From an uncultured Paracoccus sp. (GTDB lineage Bacteria; Pseudomonadota; Alphaproteobacteria; Rhodobacterales; Rhodobacteraceae): a stretch of DNA of 6,681 nt. Location: NCBI GenBank assembly GCA_937859005.1, contig CALLYR010000224.1, positions 1-6,681 of the forward strand. The letters run 5' to 3'. Below, in pieces: positions 1 through 5,733 of the stretch (within the stretch, counting starts at the first letter, position 1; each line of letters starts with the position of its first letter). The position numbers and the translations under genes were made by a program. Under the pieces are notes generated by a model, which did not search any database, had not been told where the DNA came from, and saw nothing but the letters and a program-made list of their open reading frames with translations.

Positions 1-379
1 CCCGCCGATCCGCAACCGGACTCGGCGCCTGTGGTGCCGGAAGAACCTGTGCAACCCGGTCCGACAGACGAGCCGAAAGCCCGACCGGTCCCCCGCCCTG
101 CCTGCCGACGTGCCCCCGCAGGTCGCCGCCATCATCGCGGCGCTGGCGGACCTGGACGAGGATTTCGAGCCCGCCGACGATCTGCATCTGGTCACCCAGC
201 GGTTCAGGGGCCGCCGCTGGGAGACCATCGCGGGCGAGCTGGGCTGCGGCGAGAATGACGTGAAGGCGCGCTGGCGGCTGATCCTGCGCTGCAAGGTGGC
301 GCAGACGGGCGGCATCGTCACGCCGCAGGGCTGGTCCGACCTGATGGCCGCCGCGCGCCTGCGGGCCGGGCAGGACTGA
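1..379 (+). CDS. DNA-binding-like phage protein, 5'-partial, probable frameshift
   Basis: The end of a gene that begins before the window. The clear coding part is 110-379, which gives an acidic helix (ALADLDEDFEPADD) and then a helix-turn-helix-like stretch (RWETIAGELGCGENDVKARW); from that pattern I infer nucleic-acid binding, without a named family. Upstream the same frame is open but reads as an unnatural Arg/Cys-rich string. Frame 1 over 1-90 instead reads as a Pro/Asp/Glu-rich linker (PADPQPDSAPVVPEEPVQPG), typical of such proteins. The natural protein probably crosses from frame 1 to frame 2 near 89-105, beside a run of five C, meaning one extra base. The GTG at 110 is therefore probably not the true start. 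The stop at 377-379 lies 6 nt before the primase gene, so the two look co-transcribed. The function is uncertain. Confidence 0.55.
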   Translation, partial: PPIRNRTRRLWCRKNLCNPVRQTSRKPDRSPALPADVPPQVAAIIAALADLDEDFEPADDLHLVTQRFRGRRWETIAGELGCGENDVKARWRLILRCKVAQTGGIVTPQGWSDLMAAARLRAGQD

Positions 380-385
380 TCCCCG

Positions 386-1483
386 ATGCAGCGCGAGGAC
401 ATCCGCCTGAGCGAGGCCCATGCCATGCCGATGGCCGAGGTGGTCGCGCGGCTGGGACTGACCGGCCTGCGCCGCACCGGCGCCGAGCTGGTGGGCCCGT
501 GCCCTGACTGCGGCGGCACCGACCGCTTCGGCGTGAACCTGGTCGCCAACGTCTTCAACTGCCGCCGCTGCGAGGCCAGGCGCGACCAGGTGTCGCTGGT
601 CAGCCATGTCCTGAAGCTGGACTTCAAGGCGGCGCTGGACTGGCTGTGCGGCCCGGCCGAAGAGCTGACGCCTGCGCAGCGCGCCGAACGCGCGCGCAAG
701 GCCGCCGAACACCGGCGCGCCCGTGCGGCGCGAGGCGATCGCGGCGGCGCGCGCGGTCTGGTCGCGGGCGACGGACGCCGAGGGTTCGCCGGTGCGCGAC
801 TATCTGGCCCACCGGGCGATCACCCGCGAACTGCTGCCCGCGATGCCGCGCTGCCTGCGCTTTCTGGCCGACTGCCCCTATACGGTGCCCGACGAAGAGC
901 GGCGCGGCCGCTGGCGGGTGATCCATCGCGGCCCGGCGATGATCGCGGCGGTGCAGGGCCCGCAGGGCGATCTGACCGCGGTGCACCGCACCTGGATCGA
1001 CCTGGACCGGCCGTCACCGACCCGCTGGGGCGCCGCACCGACCTGCCCGCCAAGAAGGTGCTGGGCTCGAAGAAGGGCGGCGCCATCCGGCTGAGCAGCC
1101 CGCCGGCCGCGACCACGCTGATCATGGGCGAGGGGATCGAGACGACGCTGTCAGGGCGGGTGGCCGAGGCGCACCGGGCGGTGTCGGCGTTCTGGGCGGG
1201 CGTGGACCTGGGCAACATGTCCGGGCGGCGCAAGCTGGGCGAGGGCCTGAAATACGCGGGCCTTCCCGATCTCGACGACGGCGAGGCCTTCGTGCCGCCC
1301 GCCCGGATCACGCGGCTGATCTTCATCCAGGACGGCGACAGCGACCCGCGCCTGACGCGGGCCAAACTGGAGGCGGGCCTGCGCCGGGCCATGGTCCTGC
1401 GCCCCGGCCTGACCGCGGCCCTCGTCTTTGCCGGCGAGGGGCGCGACCTGAACGACGTGCTGCGGGAGACGCCGTGCCCCTGA
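386..1483 (+). CDS. P4-type phage DNA primase (zinc ribbon + TOPRIM) with frame-swapped middle
   Basis: A primase that makes RNA primers for phage or plasmid replication. The N-terminal zinc ribbon has C39-x2-C42 and C59-x2-C62 (CPDCGGTDRF, CRRC). The C-terminal TOPRIM part shows GEGIETT (E249, E252), the DGD acid pair (D316, D318) and the terminal GRDLNDVL. The reading frame is open throughout, but the middle is scrambled. From about 720 to 1010 the expected family sequence (YLAHRAITRELLP, AAVQGPQGDLTAVHRTWIDL) lies in frame 3 instead of frame 2. This implies one extra base near 716-724 and one missing base near 1005-1013, so about 95 residues are garbled in the literal translation. The start at 386 is supported by AGGA at 372-375. 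The fold class is confident; activity as written is doubtful. Confidence 0.85.
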   Translation: MQREDIRLSEAHAMPMAEVVARLGLTGLRRTGAELVGPCPDCGGTDRFGVNLVANVFNCRRCEARRDQVSLVSHVLKLDFKAALDWLCGPAEELTPAQRAERARKAAEHRRARAARGDRGGARGLVAGDGRRGFAGARLSGPPGDHPRTAARDAALPALSGRLPLYGARRRAARPLAGDPSRPGDDRGGAGPAGRSDRGAPHLDRPGPAVTDPLGRRTDLPAKKVLGSKKGGAIRLSSPPAATTLIMGEGIETTLSGRVAEAHRAVSAFWAGVDLGNMSGRRKLGEGLKYAGLPDLDDGEAFVPPARITRLIFIQDGDSDPRLTRAKLEAGLRRAMVLRPGLTAALVFAGEGRDLNDVLRETPCP

Positions 1484-1526
1484 CCCTTTTCCCCTTTGCC
1501 GACCCTTCCCGAAAGCAGGTTCCCTG

Positions 1527-2057
1527 ATGTCCACCATTTTCACGGCTGCCGGGCGGTATTTCGACTTTGCCGCCCCTGAATCCGCATACATCGAGATCGG
1601 CGAGATCGCCCATGCGCTGTCGCATCTGTGCCGGTTCACGGGGCACGTCCGCGAATTCTACAGCGTGGCCGAACACAGCTGGCACGTCAGCCACCTGGTG
1701 CCGCCCGCCGATGCGCTGGCCGGGCTGCTGCACGACGCGCCCGAGGCATTCATCGGCGACGTGGCCCGGCCGCTGAAGGCGCTGCTGCCCGATTACCGCG
1801 CGATCGAGGCGCGGGTCGAGGCCGCGGTGCTAGGATGCTTCGGTCTGGACCCGCAGCTGCCCGCCAGCGTGAAGGCGGCGGACCGCGACATGCTGCGGGT
1901 CGAGCAGGTGCAGGCGATGCGTGCGGGCGGGCAGGACTGGTCCTCGACTGCTGGCAGCTTCGCCCATCCCGCAGCCAGGCTGGTCGAGCTGCGTTTCTGG
2001 GAGCCCCGCCAGGCGCGGATGATGTTTCTGCGCCGGTTCGAAGAACTGACGGCATGA
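1527..2057 (+). CDS. HD-domain phosphohydrolase (YfbR-like nucleotidase)
   Basis: A 176-residue cytoplasmic metal-dependent phosphohydrolase of the HD superfamily, closest in pattern to YfbR-like 5'-deoxynucleotidases, which dephosphorylate dNMPs. Phages often carry such genes beside replication genes, presumably to adjust nucleotide pools. Metal-binding motifs are visible in order: the first histidine in FYSVAEHSWHVS (H50/H53), the HD pair in LLHDAPEAFIGD (H69, D70, with E73 and D78), and the distal Asp in KAADRDML (D119/D121). The length is normal and the frame is clean, unlike its neighbours. A weak purine-rich stretch (AAAGCAGG) precedes the ATG. The stop overlaps the next start as ATGA, which suggests translational coupling. 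The exact substrate cannot be read from sequence. Confidence 0.85.
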   Translation: MSTIFTAAGRYFDFAAPESAYIEIGEIAHALSHLCRFTGHVREFYSVAEHSWHVSHLVPPADALAGLLHDAPEAFIGDVARPLKALLPDYRAIEARVEAAVLGCFGLDPQLPASVKAADRDMLRVEQVQAMRAGGQDWSSTAGSFAHPAARLVELRFWEPRQARMMFLRRFEELTA

Positions 2058-2266
2058 GTACCGGTCCCCTGTATCTGCGCCGCATCGCGCGGCGCTGCAC
2101 CAGCCAGGAGCCGATGCAGATCGGCCCGGACAAGCCGCAGCGGGTGCCATCAGTGCCGAAGGGAATGACGGCCGCACAGGCCAATGCCTTCCTGCGGTCG
2201 CTGCCCCGGCCCGCGCCCGAGGAGTTCGGGCTGCCGCCGTTCGACGGACGGGAGGATGCCGCATGA
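2054..2266 (+). CDS. Small hypothetical phage protein (70 aa)
   Basis: I do not recognise this protein. Its start shares ATGA with the HD gene stop and its own stop shares ATGA with the next start, which is strong positional evidence that it is real and translated by coupling. The N-terminus is basic (LYLRRIARRCTSQEP). The middle has a short predicted helix (MTAAQANAFLRSL) and the tail is Pro/acid-rich. No membrane segment or signal peptide is seen. Its place between a nucleotide hydrolase and the primase-helicase suggests a role in the replication module, but that is inference only. Confidence 0.7.
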   Translation: MSTGPLYLRRIARRCTSQEPMQIGPDKPQRVPSVPKGMTAAQANAFLRSLPRPAPEEFGLPPFDGREDAA

Positions 2267-3211
2267 CCGACGATCCGACACCCACCGCCGCCGAGATCAT
2301 GGCTCGGGAAGAACCGGTCGACCTGCCCGAGGGACTGGTGCCGCCCGCGCCCGACGACGCGCCGGCGGATGACGAGCCCGCCTGTGCGCCGCCCGGTGAT
2401 GTGCCCCCCGCGCGTCCCGGTCCGGACGATCCCGAAGATCCCGCGCGCGCCTGCGCGGCGCTGCCGCTGAACGATTTCGGCAACGGGCAACGGTATGTCC
2501 GCCATTTCGGTGAGGACGTGAAGCGGGTTCCGCGCATCGGCTGGCATGTGTGGAGCGGCTCGGTCTGGCAGCACGACCCTGACGAGATCGAGGTCCGCAA
2601 GCTCGCGCAGCAGCTGGGCGCGCTGATCACCCGGGAAATCCCGCACCTGGTCCTGGAGGACTGGCAGATGCAGGTGCTGGCGCGCGAGCGCGACCTGCGG
2701 GCCAGGGTCAAGGCAGCCGAGACCCGGCTCGCCTCGGCGCCGGACGAGGAAGAGCGCGCCGCCGCGTAGGCCGAACTGGACCAGCTGCACCCGGAGATGG
2801 CAAAGCTGCGCGGGGTCTGCGATGTGCTGGCCAAGAGCGCGCGACCATCACAGCTTTGCCAAGACGACGGACAACAGCGGCCGCATCAATGCGGCGCTGA
2901 AGGAAGGCAGAATCGGACTGGCGCAGGCGTTCGACGCGCTGGACGCCGCCCCCCTCGATGTTGCTTGCGAGACGGGGATCCTTCGCTTCAGCGTGCTCGG
3001 CGGCGAGCCGGACGACGGATTCGCGCCGGTGGCCGACATGGCCATGGTGCCGCATGCGCGCGATCTGCGCATCACCAAGTTGATGCCGGTGGCCTATGAC
3101 CCCGATGCCCGCGCCCCCCAGTTCGAGGCGTTCCTGCAGCGCGATCCCGCGATCTGGCAGCCGTTACACCGTTATGAAGCGTGTCCCAAGGACTGTCGGC
3201 GGAGGCGGTAA
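2263..3211 (+). pseudogene. P4/D5-type primase-helicase, interrupted and truncated
   Basis: Remnant of a phage/plasmid primase-helicase of the P4/D5 type. It begins with a Pro/Asp-rich linker (residues 20-65), then NDFGNGQRYVRHFGED and GWHVWSGSVW, which are typical of the N-terminal domain. An in-frame TAG at 2767-2769 ends the first frame after 168 residues. The same frame continues with family-like sequence (AELDQLHPEMAKLRGVCDVLAKSA). It then jumps near 2835-2850 into frame 2 (RDHHSFAKTTDNSGRINAAL, then ITKLMPVAYDPDARAPQFEAF), consistent with loss of a CG dinucleotide or gain of one base. Family resemblance stops near DPAIWQPLHRY (about 3174); the rest, to the TAA at 3209-3211, is unrelated. 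The AAA+ helicase half with its Walker motifs is absent. The start is supported by the ATGA overlap with the preceding gene. Not functional as a helicase. Confidence 0.8.
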
Positions 3212-3423
3212 ATCTCTTCGGCGAGGCCGGATTTTCGCAGAAGCTGTTCCGCAGCATTCATGTAGCGAGCGAGGTAACCATCGTCGCGCTCCCGAGCCGG
3301 ATCGGCCATACAGGATTCGAAACCCTTTTCGTTACCATCAGCTTCCGCCAGGACGCGTGCCATCCGTTTCAACAGATCGTCGGACACTTCCGCTACTCCA
3401 ACACACCATCGTTTAAAAGCCAT
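3172..3423 (-). CDS. Hypothetical 83-aa helical protein
   Basis: I do not recognise this protein. It reads as a plausible soluble, mostly helical polypeptide, with segments such as VSDDLLKRMARVLAEADGNE and MNAAEQLLRKSGLAEEIYRL, rich in charged residues and lacking membrane segments. Codon composition is less GC-rich than in the flanking phage genes, suggesting separate origin. It lies opposite to its neighbours, and its 3' end coincides almost exactly with the point where resemblance to the primase-helicase ends. There is no good Shine-Dalgarno sequence; the ATG sits within a 17-bp tandem duplication that offers a second, out-of-frame ATG at 3440. It could be a gene fragment brought in with the rearrangement. 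Whether it is expressed is unknown. Confidence 0.45.
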   Translation of the reverse strand: MAFKRWCVGVAEVSDDLLKRMARVLAEADGNEKGFESCMADPARERDDGYLARYMNAAEQLLRKSGLAEEIYRLRRQSLGHAS

Positions 3424-3698
3424 GATCGTTCAAAAGCCATGGGCTGGATTGTGTCGAAAGGCGATGGAACCGTCACCTGTACAAAAGGCCATGTCCGAGG
3501 TGGACCGCGTTCAACAGCCCGCGGGCGCTTGAAGTTAGTGCAGCCGCCGCCTGCCGGAGCGATGTTCCACTCCCAGCCTGCGGCACGATACCGTTCCTGA
3601 TCCCTTCGTGCATCCTTTCGTGCCCCACGCCCGCCATGCTGATGTTCCGCCCCGCCCTGCCAGGCCGGGCCCATGCTGTTTCTGCCAAAGGTGATTTC
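3174..3698. other. Low-GC rearrangement segment between replication and lysis modules
   Basis: By hand count, 3241-3480 has 130 G/C in 240 bases (about 54%), against 39 of 60 (65%) at 3721-3780. Apart from the minus-strand 83-aa frame and the tandem repeat, I see no convincing gene in 3442-3698; open frames there have poor composition. No transposase and no clear terminal inverted repeats were found. The segment sits where phage packaging and structural genes would be expected, so it is best described as a deletion or replacement scar. Confidence 0.5.
3408..3441. repeat. 17-bp tandem duplication
   Basis: Two adjacent copies, 3408-3424 and 3425-3441, read ATCGTTYAAAAGCCATG and differ only at 3414 (T) versus 3431 (C). 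On the minus strand each copy contains ATGGCTTTT, so the start codon of the 83-aa gene is duplicated in another frame. The upstream ATG would give only a 15-residue peptide. Confidence 0.9.
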
Positions 3699-4034
3699 AT
3701 GCCCGACGACCCCAGCGCCTGGCGCAGCGTGTTTTCCGACCACAACCTGATCCTGGCGTTCTTCGGCGCGCTTGGCGGCTCGGTGCGGGCGCTGGCGCTG
3801 CGCACGACCTGGCGCGAGGGGCTGCGGGTGGTGCTGATCGGATCGGCCACGGCCTTCGGGGCGGGCGTGCTCGCGCCGGCGCTGCTGAAACCCTATTTCG
3901 GCGAGCTGGCCGTGGGCTCGCCCGGCGCGATGGGCACGCTGGGGGCGAGCTGCTTCCTGCTGGGGCTGATCGCCGTGACGCTGATCGAACGGGTGATCGA
4001 CAAGCGAAAGGACGAGGGCGATGGCACATCCTGA
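3699..4034 (+). CDS. Holin-like small membrane protein (three helices)
   Basis: A 111-residue integral membrane protein. Three hydrophobic segments are visible, at about residues 17-33 (LILAFFGALGGSVRALAL), 42-63 (LRVVLIGSATAFGAGVLAP) and 78-96 (GTLGASCFLLGLIAVTLI), followed by a charged tail (ERVIDKRKDEGDG). This size, topology and charged C-terminus are typical of phage holins, which form the inner-membrane lesion that releases the lysin. The start at 3699 is chosen because AAAGGTG lies just upstream; the same frame is open back to 3636 but that stretch has no supporting signal. It overlaps the next gene by 14 nt, indicating one operon. The holin role is inferred from size, topology and neighbourhood, not from a recognised family motif. 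Confidence 0.65.
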   Translation: MPDDPSAWRSVFSDHNLILAFFGALGGSVRALALRTTWREGLRVVLIGSATAFGAGVLAPALLKPYFGELAVGSPGAMGTLGASCFLLGLIAVTLIERVIDKRKDEGDGTS

Positions 4035-4512
4035 ACCGATCTTCCGGGCGCCGAAGGGCACGGCGAACTTCAACGCCTTCCGCACCCTGCAGATGGGGGT
4101 GGTCTGCGCGCTGGCGATCATGCTGGCCGCCGAGCCGATGCTGCGGCTGTGGGACATGACGCGCGCGGTGCCCTGGGTGCAGGCCCGGATCGAGCTGCGC
4201 CCGGCGCCGGAGCCGTACGGGGCGATCGTCGTGGACAGTGTCCACGCCGCCCATCCGGTCAGCGGCGAGCGCCGGGTCTGGGTCGAGACCCCCGAGGGCC
4301 ACCGCATCTGCGACGCCGAACGCCACGACAGCTGGTCGGGGACCAGCGGACGGACCTGGTCGTTCCGCGCCTTCACCGAGGCCGGCTGCGATCTGCCGGC
4401 CGCGCCGTTCCGGGTCTGCAGCAGCTTCATCGTCGAGACCGCGCGCGGGCTGCGCGGGTCGTTCGGCCCGGACTGCTCGGGGCTGTTCGAGCCGCGGGCG
4501 CAAGGCCGCTGA
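4021..4512 (+). CDS. Membrane-anchored, cysteine-containing exported protein
   Basis: A 163-residue protein of unrecognised family. The N-terminus has about 24 mostly polar residues and then one hydrophobic helix (MGVVCALAIMLAA, about residues 25-37). The remainder is probably periplasmic. That part is strand-rich and has four cysteines (C97, C123, C133, C152) that could form two disulfides. AAAGGA at 4007-4012 gives a good ribosome site 8 nt before the ATG, inside the 3' end of the holin-like gene, so the two are co-translated. The context suggests an envelope role in lysis or superinfection, but there is no spanin signature (no lipobox, no coiled coil). The function stays open. Confidence 0.7.
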   Translation: MAHPEPIFRAPKGTANFNAFRTLQMGVVCALAIMLAAEPMLRLWDMTRAVPWVQARIELRPAPEPYGAIVVDSVHAAHPVSGERRVWVETPEGHRICDAERHDSWSGTSGRTWSFRAFTEAGCDLPAAPFRVCSSFIVETARGLRGSFGPDCSGLFEPRAQGR

Positions 4513-4531
4513 TCGCTGCCTGACAGCGGCC
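4504..4531. repeat. 7-bp perfect inverted repeat across a stop codon
   Basis: GGCCGCT at 4504-4510 and AGCGGCC at 4525-4531 are perfect inverted copies with a 14-nt loop that includes the TGA of the preceding gene. There is no T-run after it, so it is not a standard intrinsic terminator. It could stabilise the transcript end or be chance in GC-rich DNA. Confidence 0.4.
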
Positions 4532-4575
4532 GCGCGGGATGGATCGGATCATCCCTGCAAGGGGCTGCCCTTGGG

Positions 4576-4597
4576 AAGGGGCGCTCAGCCCTTTCTC
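4576..4597 (+). terminator. Weak candidate terminator after the lysis-like operon
   Basis: AAGGGGC (4576-4582) can pair with GCCCTT (4588-4593) through a bulged G, with a 5-nt loop, followed by TTTCTC. The position, about 65 nt after the 4512 stop, is reasonable. The bulge and the interrupted T-run make it weak. Confidence 0.25.
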
Positions 4598-4707
4598 ACA
4601 GGTGGGGCAGGGGGTTTGGGTGGCGGTGGCGGTGGTGGCTTGGGAGTTGAGCCCCCAGGCCCATGAGTGCCACCCTTCCCAATGGGAGGGCCTCCTTTCG
4701 GTGCCAT
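4585..4707 (-). CDS. Possible proline-rich microprotein (40 aa)
   Basis: A short minus-strand frame with very protein-like composition: MAPKGGPPIGKGGTHGPGG, then a run of seven prolines flanked by lysines, then KPPAPPVRKG and a TGA at 4587-4585. On the minus strand GGAG lies 6 nt before the ATG at 4707; an ATG at 4734 would add nine hydrophobic residues. It is basic, lacks a membrane helix and probably is unstructured, like many Lys/Pro-tailed small phage proteins. The + strand of the same bases gives a Gly-rich string broken by TGA, so simple-sequence DNA is the main alternative. It starts 25 nt from the divergent 4733 gene. I do not recognise a family. Confidence 0.35.
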   Translation of the reverse strand: MAPKGGPPIGKGGTHGPGGSTPKPPPPPPPKPPAPPVRKG

Positions 4708-4732
4708 GAACATCTCCGCGAGGAACAATGCC

Positions 4733-5209
4733 ATGAACGATAATCGGAATGCCGTGATTCGGGAAAGTCAGCGGCAATCAGAAGAAATCCTGAAATCCCA
4801 ACTGACTATTGCCATTGCGTCGGATACGCGGGCGCTGACGTTTTGTGGCATTACGCTCACCGCTGCCTCTCTGCTTGTCGGCTTGGCCGATCAGGCCGAG
4901 GTCACAGTCGCCATGTATGCAGCCTCTGCAATGATGTTTGCCGCAGGTGCTTTGTCGGCCTGGACTGCCATGCCTGTCGCCTGGTACGCGCCCGGCCAGC
5001 CGGGGCGGGATTTTGCGGAAGATATCGAAACCGACCGACCCATGAATGCCGTGATAGGCGAAATGGTGGCTTTCAACGACCGCCACTTCGACATCAACGA
5101 GCAGGTCAGGGATCGGCAAAGCCGCTGGCTCAGGGTCGCTGCCCTGCTGGCCGGATCTGCCGCGCCGGTCGGGATGCTGATCCAGATGGTGGCGTGGACA
5201 GCGCAGTAA
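4733..5209 (+). CDS. Three-helix membrane protein, unknown function
   Basis: A 158-residue protein. An N-terminal amphipathic helix (RESQRQSEEILKSQLTIAIA) is followed by two hydrophobic segments at about 34-52 and 56-80, a cytoplasmic-looking loop (YAPGQPGRDFAEDIETDRP, then a charged helix FNDRHFDINEQVRDRQSRW), and a third helix at about 132-154. The start at 4733 is chosen for GAGGAA at 4720-4725 with 7-nt spacing; the frame is open back to GTG 4667 (with ATGs at 4682 and 4706), giving a Pro/Gly-rich extension. Its GC is clearly lower than in the surrounding phage genes, so it may be an acquired gene. The layout of a helix, a close helix pair, a soluble linker and a last helix resembles small membrane effectors of bacterial defence systems only in general terms; I cannot assign a family. 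Confidence 0.65.
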   Translation: MNDNRNAVIRESQRQSEEILKSQLTIAIASDTRALTFCGITLTAASLLVGLADQAEVTVAMYAASAMMFAAGALSAWTAMPVAWYAPGQPGRDFAEDIETDRPMNAVIGEMVAFNDRHFDINEQVRDRQSRWLRVAALLAGSAAPVGMLIQMVAWTAQ

Positions 5210-5211
5210 CC

Positions 5212-5220
5212 GGAGGGAGG
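5212..5220 (+). promoter_or_regulatory. Orphan strong Shine-Dalgarno sequence
   Basis: GGAGGGAGG starts two bases after the TAA of the membrane-protein gene. No ATG, GTG or TTG follows at a usable distance; the next bases are CAACACCAGCCAAGC, where CAACACC would normally lead into ATG. It looks like the ribosome site of a downstream gene that was removed, for instance when the brnTA segment arrived. Confidence 0.45.
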
Positions 5221-5256
5221 CAACACCAGCCAAGCGCTTCTCGTGGGGCCGTTCTT

Positions 5257-5475
5257 CTAGGACAGCGCCTTGCGCAAGGCCGCGTTCACGATGGCGCTCT
5301 TGTTGGGCTGGGCGTCCAGTGCGGCGGCAAGGTCGGGGTCGATCATGAAGTTCATGCGCACCTTGCGCTGACCTTCGAGCAGGGGCGGCCGTCCCCGGCG
5401 GGCGGCCTTGAAGAAGGTTTCGTCCAGTTCCCGGACTTCGCCGTCCGGCCCGATCCGCGGTTCACCCTTGGGCAT
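5257..5475 (-). CDS. brnA: BrnA-type antitoxin
   Basis: A 72-residue DNA-binding antitoxin of the BrnT/BrnA type II toxin-antitoxin system. In the family BrnA neutralises the BrnT ribonuclease and represses its own promoter. Visible features are an acidic N-terminal toxin-binding stretch (DGEVRELDETFF), the linker AARRGRPPLLEGQRKVRM, and a C-terminal ribbon-helix-helix-like part (NFMIDPDLAAALDAQPNKSAIVNAALRKAL). The start at 5475 is supported by AAAGGAAG on the minus strand. It overlaps the 3' end of the toxin frame by 14 nt, the usual toxin-first order. The frame is intact and ends with TAG. The family call rests on its residue pattern and on the BrnT-like partner. Confidence 0.8.
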   Translation of the reverse strand: MPKGEPRIGPDGEVRELDETFFKAARRGRPPLLEGQRKVRMNFMIDPDLAAALDAQPNKSAIVNAALRKALS

Positions 5476-5728
5476 GGAGCTTCCTTTCCCTGGCATTGGC
5501 CTTGCGCAGGCTGATGACCCGCAGGCTGTCGCCGCGCATGCACCACGCGACGACGCAAAGCCGGTTGTCGATCGGAACGAGGCTGATAAAGCGGACTTCG
5601 CCCTAATCGGTGCGGCTGTCCTCGACCGTGAGGGCGGCATCCCACTCGGCCTCGGCCACCGAGGCGAAGTCCAGGCCCCGGTGTTGCAGGGTCCAGTCTC
5701 GCTTCGCTTCGTCCCAGTCCAGTTTCAT
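5462..5728 (-). pseudogene. brnT: BrnT-type ribonuclease toxin with internal amber codon
   Basis: A toxin of the BrnT family (RelE-like fold, mRNA-cleaving). It starts MKLDWDEAKRDWTLQHRGLD, the typical BrnT opening. Codon 42 (5605-5603) is TAG, in the segment VEDSRTD-TAG-GEVRFISL, where family members continue from an acidic stretch into GE-R in one frame. The downstream half (LVPIDNRLCVVAW, RGDSLRVISLRKANARE) is intact and in the same frame, giving 88 codons in total, a normal length. A one-base change from a Tyr codon would explain the stop. As written, translation yields a 41-residue fragment lacking the core strands, so the toxin is probably inactive unless the amber codon is suppressed or is a sequencing error. 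Confidence 0.8.
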
Positions 5729-5733
5729 AGGAT

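Noticed and set aside
624..2834. Long minus-strand open frames opposite the primase, HD and helicase genes
   Set aside because: They are Arg/Pro/Ala/Ser-rich with no motifs, mirror genuine + genes, and are expected in high-GC DNA where stop codons are rare.
3181..3600. A 139-aa + frame across the scar
   Set aside because: Composition is poor over its second half, no ribosome site was seen, and it lies opposite the more natural 83-aa minus frame.
3174..3600. Insertion sequence in the low-GC segment
   Set aside because: No transposase-like protein, terminal inverted repeats or target duplication could be seen.
3393..4503. Long minus-strand open frames opposite the holin-like and 4021 genes
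   Set aside because: Low-complexity Arg/Pro-rich translations across two well-supported + genes with good ribosome sites.
2767..5605. Genetic recoding of TAG as a sense codon (two TAGs inside homologous frames)
   Set aside because: brnA ends properly with TAG (5259-5257), and the same genes also carry frameshifts, so mutation or sequencing error explains the TAGs better.
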